DNA of 64,000 bases from Marixanthomonas sp963974425 (GTDB lineage Bacteria; Bacteroidota; Bacteroidia; Flavobacteriales; Flavobacteriaceae): positions 1 through 64,000 of the forward strand of contig NZ_CAXBCK010000012.1 of the NCBI RefSeq assembly GCF_963974425.1, written 5' to 3'. The notes beneath the pieces were generated by a model that saw nothing but the letters and a program-made list of their open reading frames with translations, did not search any database and was not told the DNA's origin. Position numbers and translations under genes: made by a program. Below, piece by piece: positions 33,307 to 42,973 of the stretch; within the stretch, counting starts at the first letter, position 1, and every line of letters begins with the position of its first letter.

Positions 33307-36053
33307 GCTATCTCTTTTTCGGTAAACGGTTTATTTGGGTTACAAATTTCAAGAATTAACCTTTTTAACTCATGAGTGAAAGTATCTAATGTTTCTTGCG
33401 TAATAATTTGATCTTTTGATCCGCCTCGGGCTTTTTCTCTTTTCCCGAATTTTAAAAATCCGCTGCTGAGGTTTTTAAACGAAATAATACCTGCTTCCGC
33501 ATTATTAATAGGAATTTCTTTATTCATCATTAACGCATACGCTAATACCTGAAATGCTTTACTGTATTTATAATCTAACGTTATTTCTTCCCAATCTACT
33601 AATTCTACATCACCTTGAGCTACCTTTCCTGTTTTATAATCGACAATGCGCAATTGGCCGTTGTATTCATCCACGCGATCTACTTTTCCTTTAATTTTTA
33701 CTGGGAACGATAGCTCTGAAATTGCTACTTCAACCTCTAGATTATTTTCAATAGAAATTATTTTAATTTCATTTCCCGCTTCTATTTCTGAAATTTCTTG
33801 GTTGATGAAGTTCTCAATGTAGCGTTTGGCTACTTCAAAAATGATGAGGTTTTTCCCTTTATTGAAGGTTCCTCCTTTAAACGTTTTTTTAAATTGAGTG
33901 GTAACTTCTTCTTCAGTCTTCAATTTTAAAGTCTTTAAAATTTCTGAAGTTAATAATGTACCCTGAAGTGGTTTATAAAACTCTTCTAGTGTATCATGAA
34001 CAATAGTACCAAGCGTGTTAGCAGCGACGGTTTCTTCCACTTCTTCGGTTTCATTGAGTCTTAATATTTTCTGAAAATAAAAGTCAATCGGATTCCGAAT
34101 GTAGCTCGTAAGTGCTGAAGGGGAAAAGCCTTTTACAGCAATTTCCTGCAAACGTTGCATTACTGCCTCTGTCTTTTCAATGGTTTTTAATGTTTGTACA
34201 GTCGGTGTAATTTTAGGGGATAAAATGGTTTTAGAAAGCGTATGGTTCTCTTGCTTTTCAATTTCCAATTGTAATAAAAAACGACTTTTTTCTCCCGTGT
34301 TTATGCCTTCAGAATGGTTATTGTATAGTAAAGTAACATCCTTTGCACGTTGTAACATGTGGTAAAAGTGGTACGTGTAGATTGCATCTTTTTCAGTATA
34401 AAGCGGCAGGCTGAATTCCTTTTTTAAGTCGTAGGTAATAAACGAAGCGTTCGACTTTCCGGTAGGTAACACCCCTTCATTAACCGAAGTAACAATTATC
34501 GTTTCAAAATCGAGTACCCTAGTTTCTAAGACTCCCATAATCTGAAGACCTTCATACGCATCGCCTTCAAAATCCAGTGATGTGGTTGCAATGAGTTCGG
34601 TAAACAATCCTTGTACCGTTTTTACTGAATCCAAATGTGAGTATGAGTCGTTCAGGGCATCAATCTTGCTAAAAACTTGATACAACTGATATAAGACAAC
34701 ACGTTCCACAGGGTTTTCTTGAAACTCGCTTTTCAGCTTATTTAATACTTTTAAACAGTTGGTAATGGCTGTTTTACTATTGTTGTTCCAATCTTTAAAT
34801 AAAAGTGACACAATATCAGTGTCTTCTTTATCTGAAAATTGCAGGATATCGTCAATAGTGAGGTGTGTTTTATTTTCGACATTAATTTTTGACGTTATTA
34901 CTGAAGCGTTATTCAGCAACGAATTTCCTAACGGATGATTAATAAGCGACAGCACATCTTTATAATAAATTGTTTTAATTTTTTCTGAAGCAGCTTCAGA
35001 AGAGACGGAATGAAGAGTTAATGCAAGTTCAAAAAACAAGGTGGCTGGAAAATTTTTAAGCACGGTTCCCATCGTGACATTTACAGAATCTAAATTGTCT
35101 GGCAGTGAATGCAACACTGGGATTAACAAGTTTTCATCGGCCAATACAATAGCGGTTGAATTTAGTTTTTCCTTTGAATAGGTTGCTAACAATTCACCTA
35201 CATATTTTGCCTGTCCTATATTTTTCTGCACTTCGACAAAGCGGATATCTTTCTGCTCTTTAAAATGATTCGAAGTACCAAGAGGTGCGTTGTTTTCAAA
35301 ATGCGACCAGTTCTTAAAATAGCGTCGTATAAAAAGAGAGGCGCTGTGTTTTGTGTCCTTTAAAAATGTCTCATCAGCATCCCAATATATTTCTGTATTA
35401 CCTGTGTTTAGTAATTGCTGTATAATATTTTGTTCAGCCGAGTTCAGCGCATTAAAGCCTATAAAAGCGTGTTTTTTACTAGGATTCTCACTTATGTAAG
35501 TATCAATTTTTTCTGAAGCGATTCGGTATACCAGTCCTTGATATGCTATCGATTCTTGAAGAAGCATTTCTTTTAAGTTGGTATACAGTTCTAAGAGGCT
35601 ATTCCAAAACTGTAAGTATTTTTCTATAAGTTCGGTTTTCTCTTCTTTCAAGTTCCACCGCTCCATTGTTTTTATACTTCCTAAGTAATTGAAGAAGTCT
35701 TTTGGATTTACTAAATAACGATCTATTTCATTAAAATCGTTTAGTAAGGTAATTGCCCAAGTGTTGTAGTTTTCAAAACTTTCTTTTTCAGAAAATGAAT
35801 CGGTATTTAAATAAACCTGATAGCTCTTAAAAAGAAGTTCTGTGCTATCTAATATAGAAAGACCTGAAACGGCTTCTATAAACTCTTCAATACTTATTAT
35901 ATGTGGTAAAAAAGAAGTCTTTTGTGCATGCTTGCTTAACTGGTTTTTAAGAAAGCCTCCAGCACGTTTACTGGGAAGTATAAGGGTAAGACCAGACAGG
36001 TCTTGGTGTTTTCGTTGTAGGCTAAATAGGGTTTCTTCCAAGAATGTTTGCAT
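33303..36053 (-). CDS. addB: AddB-like helicase/nuclease subunit (PD-(D/E)XK)
   Basis: A 916-residue protein, the AddB partner of the AddAB double-strand-break resection enzyme. N-terminal part: LTLILPSKRAGGFLKNQL, as in AddB/RexB. The C-terminal nuclease domain has IKGKVDRVDEYNGQLRIVDY followed by KTGK, the PD-(D/E)XK core, and SALTSYIRNPIDFYFQKIL just before. In Bacillus AddB a Cys in that last segment, with three more near the end, holds a 4Fe-4S cluster; here Asn replaces it and only one Cys is near the end, so the cluster is probably absent. It is separated from addA by ompA and kbl. A terminator upstream suggests its own promoter. Confidence 0.9.
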   Translation of the reverse strand: MQTFLEETLFSLQRKHQDLSGLTLILPSKRAGGFLKNQLSKHAQKTSFLPHIISIEEFIEAVSGLSILDSTELLFKSYQVYLNTDSFSEKESFENYNTWAITLLNDFNEIDRYLVNPKDFFNYLGSIKTMERWNLKEEKTELIEKYLQFWNSLLELYTNLKEMLLQESIAYQGLVYRIASEKIDTYISENPSKKHAFIGFNALNSAEQNIIQQLLNTGNTEIYWDADETFLKDTKHSASLFIRRYFKNWSHFENNAPLGTSNHFKEQKDIRFVEVQKNIGQAKYVGELLATYSKEKLNSTAIVLADENLLIPVLHSLPDNLDSVNVTMGTVLKNFPATLFFELALTLHSVSSEAASEKIKTIYYKDVLSLINHPLGNSLLNNASVITSKINVENKTHLTIDDILQFSDKEDTDIVSLLFKDWNNNSKTAITNCLKVLNKLKSEFQENPVERVVLYQLYQVFSKIDALNDSYSHLDSVKTVQGLFTELIATTSLDFEGDAYEGLQIMGVLETRVLDFETIIVTSVNEGVLPTGKSNASFITYDLKKEFSLPLYTEKDAIYTYHFYHMLQRAKDVTLLYNNHSEGINTGEKSRFLLQLEIEKQENHTLSKTILSPKITPTVQTLKTIEKTEAVMQRLQEIAVKGFSPSALTSYIRNPIDFYFQKILRLNETEEVEETVAANTLGTIVHDTLEEFYKPLQGTLLTSEILKTLKLKTEEEVTTQFKKTFKGGTFNKGKNLIIFEVAKRYIENFINQEISEIEAGNEIKIISIENNLEVEVAISELSFPVKIKGKVDRVDEYNGQLRIVDYKTGKVAQGDVELVDWEEITLDYKYSKAFQVLAYALMMNKEIPINNAEAGIISFKNLSSGFLKFGKREKARGGSKDQIITQETLDTFTHELKRLILEICNPNKPFTEKEIA

Positions 36054-36065
36054 ACCCTAAAAATA

Positions 36066-36098
36066 AGAAACGCCCCCGATTTACGGAGGCGTTTCTGT
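36066..36098 (-). terminator. intrinsic terminator after ompA
   Basis: On the minus strand AGAAACGCC (36096-36088) pairs with GGCGTTTCT (36074-36066), with more G-C pairs inside, and TATTTTT follows. Confidence 0.88.
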
Positions 36099-36130
36099 TA
36101 TTTATTTAATGAACATTATTTCATTATCGT

Positions 36131-37531
36131 TTATTTATCTCTGTTCTTGTTAAGAGAGATTTCAACACGTCTGTTTTCTTGTCTTCCAGCAGCTGTATTG
36201 TTTGTAGCAACTGGTCTTTCTTCACCATAACCTTCAGAAGTTAACCTGTTGTTAGGCATTCCGATTGTAGTCAAGTAATCTCTTACAGAAGCTGCTCTTT
36301 CTTTAGATAACTTCATGTTGTAAGAATCACTACCTCTACTATCTGTGTGACCTTCAATATGGAATACTGTATTTGGGTATTCTTTCATAATGTCAGCAAT
36401 GCTTTGTAATGAAGCATAAGACTCTTGACGGATAGAAGATTTGTTATAATCGAACAAGATTGTTTTAGAATACTCGTTGATTTCTTTAATTACTTCTACA
36501 GTAACTTCTGGACAACCGTTGTTTGCAACAGTACCAGCAACGTCAGGACATTGGTCATCTTTGTCTAATACACCGTCACCATCTCTATCTTCGAAAGGAC
36601 AACCGTTATTAGATGCAGGACCTGCTTCGTTTGGACATTCATCATCACCATCAGCGATACCATCACCGTCAGCATCAGGACAACCGTTTAATTCGGCTAA
36701 ACCAGCTACAGTTGGACAAGCATCTTGAGGATCAGCGATTCCGTCACCGTCAGTATCAGGACAACCGTTAAACTCAGCTAAACCAGCAGTTTCTGGACAA
36801 GCATCGTTTCTGTCTTCGATTCCGTCACCGTCAGTATCAGGACATCCATTAAATTCTGGAAGACCAGGAGTTTCTGGACATTCATCATTTTGGTCGTAGA
36901 TTCCGTCACCGTCAGTGTCTTTTCCACCAAACTTAAATACAATACCAGCAGAATGTTGGAAATGCTTTACTCCGTAATCATCTTCAAATGCGTGCTTATA
37001 AGTTGTTTGTAGGTTTAAGGCTATGTTTTCAGCAAACCAGATTTTAACACTAGCTAAACCGTTAGCTGTTCCAAATCCGATGTCATCAACCCAAGTGTAA
37101 CCACCACCAACACCAATAGATGGGTCAAACCATCCACCAGGACCGTTGATAAGGTCTCTAAAGCTATATCTAATTTCACCATCAGCAGCGTAGTAACTTA
37201 AGTCATCTACACTTACATCACCTACTTTATCTATTCTGTTAATAGAACCTACTGCAGAAAAAGTAAAACCACTACCAACATATCTGCTGATTGCAATTTT
37301 AGATACTGAAGGTAAAATGTTCCAGTGATCATTTACATTGTAAAATTCTTCAAAAAGCTCTCCTCTCATAGGAGAAGATACAGATTGGCCATCCTCTAGA
37401 CCAACGGGAAAGACGTCAACAGCATTGACACCAATCTCAAAAGCCCAAGGGTTGTTTTCGTCTTGTGCGTTCGCTACGCCAATACCCATAAATAGGATGG
37501 CAGCAACTAATAAACTGTTAAGATGTTTCAT
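36131..37531 (-). CDS. OmpA family outer-membrane protein with TSP3 repeats
   Basis: A 466-residue outer-membrane protein. It has a signal peptide (1-22, cleaved after ANA), an N-terminal beta-barrel-like region (about 25-205), five thrombospondin type 3 calcium-binding repeats (DTDGDGIxDxxDxCPxxxG and variants, about 205-330) and a peptidoglycan-binding OmpA domain (about 350-460) with FHIEGHTDSRGSDSYN, LSKERAASVRDYL and GRQENRRVEISL. It probably links the outer membrane to the cell wall and is often abundant in flavobacteria. A consensus promoter lies just upstream and a terminator follows, so it is monocistronic and probably highly expressed. Confidence 0.95.
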   Translation of the reverse strand: MKHLNSLLVAAILFMGIGVANAQDENNPWAFEIGVNAVDVFPVGLEDGQSVSSPMRGELFEEFYNVNDHWNILPSVSKIAISRYVGSGFTFSAVGSINRIDKVGDVSVDDLSYYAADGEIRYSFRDLINGPGGWFDPSIGVGGGYTWVDDIGFGTANGLASVKIWFAENIALNLQTTYKHAFEDDYGVKHFQHSAGIVFKFGGKDTDGDGIYDQNDECPETPGLPEFNGCPDTDGDGIEDRNDACPETAGLAEFNGCPDTDGDGIADPQDACPTVAGLAELNGCPDADGDGIADGDDECPNEAGPASNNGCPFEDRDGDGVLDKDDQCPDVAGTVANNGCPEVTVEVIKEINEYSKTILFDYNKSSIRQESYASLQSIADIMKEYPNTVFHIEGHTDSRGSDSYNMKLSKERAASVRDYLTTIGMPNNRLTSEGYGEERPVATNNTAAGRQENRRVEISLNKNRDK

Positions 37532-37565
37532 ATTCGATTGTTTAATTTTTAAGTGTTAATTAGAG

Positions 37566-37595
37566 CAAAAGTAAGTTCTTATTACTTATAAACAA
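37566..37595 (-). promoter_or_regulatory. promoter of ompA
   Basis: On the minus strand TTG (37593-37595), a 19-bp spacer and TACTTTTG (37566-37573) match the Bacteroidetes consensus exactly. The leader would be about 28 bases. Confidence 0.85.
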
Positions 37596-37650
37596 AGTCA
37601 AATCTATTAAATTTTTCATAAATACAAAGCCTTTTGCCCCCAAATTTAAT

Positions 37651-38853
37651 TTATTCAGTCTTAATAATATCTAGTTTTTTACCCACTTTAATAAAAGCAT
37701 TTATTGCTTTGTCCAGTTGGTCATTTGTGTGAGCAGCAGATAATTGCACTCTTATTCTCGCTTTCTCTTTTGGTACTACCGGGTAGAAAAAACCGATAAC
37801 GTAGATGCCTTCTTCCAGCAACATATCGGCCATGTCTTGTGATAGCTTTGCATCATATAACATGACAGGAACAATAGCAGAATCTCCATCGATAATATCA
37901 AAACCTGCTTCTTTTATTCCTTTTTTAAAGTATGCTGTATTTTCTTGTAGACGATCTCTCAGTGTAGTATCGGTATCAAGCATATCAAACACCTTAATAG
38001 AGGCTCCAACAATTGCCGGTGCCAATGAGTTTGAAAATAGATATGGACGCGATCGCTGGCGAAGCATTTCGATAATCTCTTTTTTACCAGTAGTGTAACC
38101 GCCCATAGCGCCACCTAAAGCTTTACCTAATGTACCCGTTATTATATCTACACGATCCATAACTCCTTTTTCTTCTAAGGTTCCACGGCCTGTTTTACCA
38201 ATAAATCCAGTAGCATGGCATTCATCAATCATAACCAAAGCATCATATTTATCGGCTAGATCACAGATTTTATCTAATGGTGCTACTAAACCATCCATAG
38301 AAAATACACCGTCGGTAACGATAATCTTAAAACGAGCTCCATTTTCATTAGCTTTAATTAATTGCTCTTCAAGCTCATCCATATTGCTATTTTGGTAGCG
38401 ATACCGAGCAGCTTTACATAAACGAACGCCGTCGATAATAGAAGCGTGGTTTAAGGAATCTGAAATAATTGCGTCTTCCTTCGTCAATAAAGGTTCAAAA
38501 ACACCACCGTTTGCATCAAAGCAAGCTGCGTATAATATAGTGTCTTCCGTTTGGTAAAAATCGGCTATTTTATGTTCCAGCTCTTTATGAATGTCTTGCG
38601 TTCCGCAAATAAACCGAACAGACGACATACCAAAACCGTGCGTATCCATCGCGTCCTTGGCTGCTTGTATAACGTCTGGGTGCGAAGAAAGCCCCAAATA
38701 GTTATTCGCGCAAAAGTTGATCACTTCTTGTCCTGTCGAAATTGTAATAGCGGCATCTTGCGGAGAGGTGATGATGCGCTCTTTTTTAAATAATCCGTCG
38801 TTTTTTATTTCCTGAAGTTCTTCTTGCAGGTGTTCTTTAATTTTTCCGTACAT
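37651..38853 (-). CDS. kbl: glycine C-acetyltransferase
   Basis: Kbl (2-amino-3-ketobutyrate CoA ligase) is a PLP enzyme interconverting 2-amino-3-oxobutanoate plus CoA with glycine plus acetyl-CoA in threonine degradation. The 400-residue protein has the alpha-oxoamine synthase motifs FCANNYLGLSSHP, DSLNHASIIDG, VTDGVFSMDG, MIDECHATGF and the PLP Lys in TGTLGKALGGAMGG. Length and residues match Kbl rather than 5-aminolevulinate synthase. No threonine dehydrogenase gene is in the window. It follows addA by 28 bases on the same strand. Confidence 0.95.
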   Translation of the reverse strand: MYGKIKEHLQEELQEIKNDGLFKKERIITSPQDAAITISTGQEVINFCANNYLGLSSHPDVIQAAKDAMDTHGFGMSSVRFICGTQDIHKELEHKIADFYQTEDTILYAACFDANGGVFEPLLTKEDAIISDSLNHASIIDGVRLCKAARYRYQNSNMDELEEQLIKANENGARFKIIVTDGVFSMDGLVAPLDKICDLADKYDALVMIDECHATGFIGKTGRGTLEEKGVMDRVDIITGTLGKALGGAMGGYTTGKKEIIEMLRQRSRPYLFSNSLAPAIVGASIKVFDMLDTDTTLRDRLQENTAYFKKGIKEAGFDIIDGDSAIVPVMLYDAKLSQDMADMLLEEGIYVIGFFYPVVPKEKARIRVQLSAAHTNDQLDKAINAFIKVGKKLDIIKTE

Positions 38854-38881
38854 AATGTCTGTTTTTTTTCAAGTAACAAAG

Positions 38882-41800
38882 TTAGGCTTTATTTATAAGT
38901 ATGCCATTTTCTGAAGTATAAACCAAGATTTTTTCAGCAATCTTAAAATTCATTTCTGAAAGCGCTGCTGCATATTGGTTTATTTGAATCCTGTGTTTTT
39001 GAGATTGACTTCCCGTTTTATAATCTATAATACTTACGCTACCGTCGGGATGAAAATTTAAACGGTCGGGACGTAATATTTTTCCTTCTGAAGTAATTAA
39101 ATCTCGTTCGTTTTCTACTTTTTCGGAAGGTTGAAATAAGTGGTTTAACTTCTCGTCTTGTATTAAAGCATCAACCGCTTCTTTTAAAATTTTAAAATCG
39201 CTTTCTGAAACAATCGCTCGTTTTTTTATATTCTTTAATATTTCCGAAGCATCGTTTTCATATTTAATTTCAGCCATTGTATCGTGAAAAAGATTTCCAC
39301 TTAAAATAGCAGCTTCGGTTTCGGTGTCCCAAAGCAATGCTTCTTTGGTTACAATATTCAAGTTACGGCTTGTTGGTGAAGTGTTGATGTATGTAGGCGC
39401 AACCGTTTCAGTAATATTTTCTTCTTCTTTTAGTTCTTTCCGTGTTTTTTCACCAAATTGATATAACAATTGGTCATCGTTCCATTTCTGTCCATGTTTA
39501 AGGTATTCTACAAACAACTGACTAAAATCCTTAGGTTGATCTTTTACGCTGCTTGGCTTTTCAGAAAAAATATAGAGCTGATCAACAGGCCTTGTCAGGG
39601 TAACATATAGTAGGTTTAAATTGTCGAGTTCTAATGTGTTTCTGCGGTCTGCGTAAATTTTAGCACCTTCTTCGCCAAATTCTGCTACACTACTATTAAA
39701 ATTAATTACCGCTTCTTCAAAACCGAAATCGTTTTCAGGGGCTTTAAACCACGTTTTTGGTTCTATTTCTTTGTATAAATCGGTTTCAGCAAACGGGAAT
39801 AGTACAATAGGAAATTCTAATCCTTTTGCTTTATGGATGGTCATTAATCGCACTGCTCCGGTAGTTTCGGCAGCGGCAACCGAAACTTTTTCTTTTTTGG
39901 TTTCCCAATATTCTAGAAAGGCCATTTTTGACGCTAATGGTTGTTGTTCAAACTCATAAACCAAATCCATAAATCCGAAGAGATAGGCGTCGGCACTCGG
40001 TTCTAACTTAAATTGACGAATGCAATACTCAAAAGCTTCGTATAAAGAAACTGAATGTATAAAACTGGAATTAAAATCGATGTTGTATTGCTGTAAGAGT
40101 TGCGTTACTTCTTCCGCAGGTTGGTTTAAAAATTGAGTGAAAAATGTATGTTTTTCTTCTGAAATAGAAAGATGTTCGTGAATAAAATCGAACATATTGA
40201 TTTTTGCCTCTTCATTTTCAGGTTGTAAGGAATAAATAAGCGTCTGAATTAATCCTTGAACCAAGGGCGAGGATTGAAGCAATAACGTTTCAGAAGAAAT
40301 AATTGAAATCCCGTTTTCCATAAGCCAAGAGCCTAATGCAATTCCCTCTTTTTTGCGACGTGTTAAAATACAAATATCTTGTTCTTGGTAACCGTGGGCT
40401 TTTACTTCGTTAATGGTTTGTAAAACCAATTCTGCATAGCTTTCTTCTTTTTCTGTAGCCGATTGTTTTTCAATAAACTCAATCTGTACATAGCCTCCGT
40501 CTTTTTTATTGGGCTTTTGCTGGTTTCCTATTTTGTATAAATGTGTATGTTCGGCATCGCCGAAGTATTTTGAAACAAACGTAAAAAATGAATTATTAAA
40601 CGTGATAATCTCTTTACAACTTCTGTAATTGGTGTCTAAGGTTTCTACCTCGGCTTTTGAAACAGCAAAAGGTGTTTTGCCGCCATATAAATCCATAAAC
40701 TGTTCAGGTTTACCACCTCGCCAACGATAAATAGATTGTTTGGCATCGCCTACCAATAACAGCGAGCCTGCTTCTTCACTTGCTACTTGTTGCGATAATG
40801 CGTTTTCAATTAAAGGAATTAAATTTTCCCATTGCAATTCGGAAGTATCTTGAAATTCATCAATAAAATAATGACGGTATTTTTCTCCCAACCGTTCATA
40901 AATAAAAGGCGCAGGCTGGTTTTTTATTTCTTTATTAATGATGGAATTAAATTCTGAAATAGGCAAGATGTTTTTCTCTTCCTTAATAGTTTCAATTTCC
41001 TGCTGCACCAAATTGATAACCGAAAGCGGGGTGAGGTTTTTTACTATGGAATTAATTAACTGTAGCTGAAATACCAACTTTTTACTCGTTGAAAAAGCGG
41101 AAACCAATTCTGGTGCTAATCCGTCCATAATATTGCTTTCTGGGGGTTTTATACGTCCTGGGTATAAGGGTTTTTCGCCTAAGGTTTCTTGCCATTTGGC
41201 GCCGTACGGAACATCAAAATTGCCTTCAGAAAGCTTTACAAAATAGTTGTATAAATATTTCCCGCTGAAGTGGCTTTCATCCAATCCGTTGTCAGCTATT
41301 GTTTTAAGGGTAATGGAAGCAACTTGTATTATGTTTTCTGAAAGTTGTTTTTGTTGTTTCAGCAAATGCTTTTTAAACGAAAGAAAATTGTCGAGGGATT
41401 GTAGCTTTAGTTTTTTAATGTGTTTGGCTTCATTTTCAGAAAAAAGCAAAGAAGAAGCTTTGGTAATATCTAGGGCAATATCCCACGATTTATCATTATC
41501 TGTTTTTTCAAGTGCGAAGTCCAATAAGACGTTGGTGATTTTTTTATCGTCGCCCGCTTTGCTAATTAATTGATCTACGGATTCAGACAATAATTGATCT
41601 GTATCTAGACTCACTTCAAAATTTGAAGAAAGTTTTAAGTCACGAGCAAAAGTTCGAAGTAATTGATGGTTAAAGCGATCAATGGTTTCTACGCTAAAAG
41701 CCGAATAATGATGCAATAAATGCTTTATAATTGCTTTTGAAGTAATTTGAATTTCCTCAAGACTCATTCCTGTTTCAGAAGCAAGAAGCGTCATCATATC

Positions 41801-42028
41801 CGATGGACATGAAAGAGATGTTTCCGAGGAAAAAGAAACTAAATTTGAAATAATCCGCTGTTTCATTTCGGCAACCGCTTTATTGGTAAAGGTTATCGCC
41901 AATAGATTTTTATAGCTTCCTTCATTTTTTGAAAGTAGTAAACGGCTTAGATATTCTTTTACTAGGGTGAAAGTTTTACCGCTTCCTGCGGCAGCGTTGT
42001 AAATAGTGAATGGCGAAGTTGTTTTCAA
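38882..42028 (-). CDS. addA: AddA-like helicase-nuclease (UvrD family)
   Basis: A 1048-residue superfamily 1 helicase with a C-terminal nuclease, the AddA partner for AddB in double-strand-break processing. Walker A NAAAGSGKTFTLVKEYL (Lys18) opens the protein; Walker B is HYFIDEFQDTSELQW; further helicase motifs include LLVGDAKQSIYRWRGGK and VRLMTIHKAKGLEFPIVLFP. The C-terminal PD-(D/E)XK nuclease is LRPDRLNFHPDGSVSIIDYK followed by TGS and QINQYAAAL. The start is a TTG at 42028, with a promoter-like TTG-N22-TACTTTTA upstream. The gene precedes kbl. Confidence 0.93.
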   Translation of the reverse strand: MKTTSPFTIYNAAAGSGKTFTLVKEYLSRLLLSKNEGSYKNLLAITFTNKAVAEMKQRIISNLVSFSSETSLSCPSDMMTLLASETGMSLEEIQITSKAIIKHLLHHYSAFSVETIDRFNHQLLRTFARDLKLSSNFEVSLDTDQLLSESVDQLISKAGDDKKITNVLLDFALEKTDNDKSWDIALDITKASSLLFSENEAKHIKKLKLQSLDNFLSFKKHLLKQQKQLSENIIQVASITLKTIADNGLDESHFSGKYLYNYFVKLSEGNFDVPYGAKWQETLGEKPLYPGRIKPPESNIMDGLAPELVSAFSTSKKLVFQLQLINSIVKNLTPLSVINLVQQEIETIKEEKNILPISEFNSIINKEIKNQPAPFIYERLGEKYRHYFIDEFQDTSELQWENLIPLIENALSQQVASEEAGSLLLVGDAKQSIYRWRGGKPEQFMDLYGGKTPFAVSKAEVETLDTNYRSCKEIITFNNSFFTFVSKYFGDAEHTHLYKIGNQQKPNKKDGGYVQIEFIEKQSATEKEESYAELVLQTINEVKAHGYQEQDICILTRRKKEGIALGSWLMENGISIISSETLLLQSSPLVQGLIQTLIYSLQPENEEAKINMFDFIHEHLSISEEKHTFFTQFLNQPAEEVTQLLQQYNIDFNSSFIHSVSLYEAFEYCIRQFKLEPSADAYLFGFMDLVYEFEQQPLASKMAFLEYWETKKEKVSVAAAETTGAVRLMTIHKAKGLEFPIVLFPFAETDLYKEIEPKTWFKAPENDFGFEEAVINFNSSVAEFGEEGAKIYADRRNTLELDNLNLLYVTLTRPVDQLYIFSEKPSSVKDQPKDFSQLFVEYLKHGQKWNDDQLLYQFGEKTRKELKEEENITETVAPTYINTSPTSRNLNIVTKEALLWDTETEAAILSGNLFHDTMAEIKYENDASEILKNIKKRAIVSESDFKILKEAVDALIQDEKLNHLFQPSEKVENERDLITSEGKILRPDRLNFHPDGSVSIIDYKTGSQSQKHRIQINQYAAALSEMNFKIAEKILVYTSENGILINKA

Positions 42029-42041
42029 GCTGTTTTTTATT

Positions 42042-42074
42042 TAAAAGTAGCGAATCGTGTGTGTATTTGCACAA
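42042..42074 (-). promoter_or_regulatory. probable promoter of addA
   Basis: On the minus strand TTG (42072-42074), a 22-bp spacer and TACTTTTA (42042-42049), one base off the -7 consensus. Confidence 0.5.
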
Positions 42075-42144
42075 ATAATCAATATAATCTATATGGTTAT
42101 AAAATCTTATAAATTTTATAACATTTTTTATGTCTTCTTCTGCG

Positions 42145-42152
42145 TACCTTTG
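42145..42152 (+). promoter_or_regulatory. -7 box upstream of sodA
   Basis: TACCTTTG matches TAnnTTTG, 48 bases before the ATG. No TTG lies 17-23 bases upstream. Confidence 0.4.
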
Positions 42153-42199
42153 ATAATGAACATAACAAAAAAATATAAATAACTAAAAACGATATAATT

Positions 42200-42808
42200 A
42201 TGGCTTTCGAATTACCGAAATTACAATACTCATTTGATGCATTAGAACCACATATTGATGCTAAGACTATGGAAATCCATCATGATAAACACCATAATGG
42301 ATATACCAATAAATTAAATGCAGCGATTGAAGGAACCGACCAAGAAGGAAAAACAATCGAAAATATTTTGAACAATCTTGATATGGACGATAAAGCCGTT
42401 CGTAATAACGGTGGTGGTTTTTATAACCATAAACTATTTTGGGAAATAATGTCTCCAAACGGGGGTGGAAAACCTTCAGGTGCATTAGCCGAAGCAATTA
42501 ACAGTGCGTATGGAAGCTTTGAAGATTTTAAAGAGAAATTTTCTACAGCAGCGAAAGGTCAGTTTGGATCTGGATGGGCTTGGCTTTGTGTTCACGAAGG
42601 TGGTAAAGTAGAAGTTTGTTCTACACCTAACCAAGACAATCCACTAATGCCTGGAGTAGGTTGTGGTGGAACACCAATACTTGGGTTAGATGTTTGGGAA
42701 CACGCGTATTACCTAAATTACCAAAACCGCAGACCTGATTACGTAAACGCATTCTTTAATGTGATAGATTGGGATGAAGTATCAAAACGATATGAGCAGA
42801 ATAAATAA
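42200..42808 (+). CDS. sodA: superoxide dismutase (Mn/Fe family)
   Basis: It converts superoxide to oxygen and hydrogen peroxide. The 202-residue protein shows the four metal ligands in context: IHHDKHHNGYTNKL, GGGFYNHKLFWEIM, and the signature LDVWEHAYYLNYQNRR with Asp and His. The NHKLFW context with GGG before it is nearer Mn or cambialistic enzymes than Fe enzymes, but the metal cannot be settled by reading. No signal peptide, so cytoplasmic. A strong terminator follows. Confidence 0.94.
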   Translation: MAFELPKLQYSFDALEPHIDAKTMEIHHDKHHNGYTNKLNAAIEGTDQEGKTIENILNNLDMDDKAVRNNGGGFYNHKLFWEIMSPNGGGKPSGALAEAINSAYGSFEDFKEKFSTAAKGQFGSGWAWLCVHEGGKVEVCSTPNQDNPLMPGVGCGGTPILGLDVWEHAYYLNYQNRRPDYVNAFFNVIDWDEVSKRYEQNK

Positions 42809-42827
42809 GTAGAGTTTATATAAAATC

Positions 42828-42860
42828 AAAAAACCCTCTTAATATTAAGAGGGTTTTTTT
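42828..42860 (+). terminator. intrinsic terminator after sodA
   Basis: AAAAAACCCTCTTAA (42828-42842) and TTAAGAGGGTTTTTT (42845-42859) are perfect inverted repeats, with a T-run on the plus strand. Confidence 0.93.
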
Positions 42861-42883
42861 TATCAATTTTTAATTAGATTTTC

Positions 42884-42908
42884 AATTTGGTACATAAAAA
42901 AGGTGAAC
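42884..42908. repeat. truncated third copy of the 115-bp repeat
   Basis: AATTTGGTACATAAAAAAGG then TGAAC matches the left arm of the full copies (AATTTGGCGCATAAAAAAAG, then GTGAAC) with two substitutions and one A fewer. The hairpin's right arm and the rest of the unit are missing. Confidence 0.6.
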
Positions 42909-42973
42909 TAGTTGTGAAGTGAGGGAAACGGCTCACAACAAAGTTTGTTTAAAGAGAATAAGTTTTAGTAATT

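Noticed and set aside
36500..36930. Regular repeated DNA (CATCAGGACAACCGTT-like units)
   Set aside because: It looked like a tandem repeat array but is the coding sequence of the five calcium-binding TSP3 repeats of the OmpA protein.
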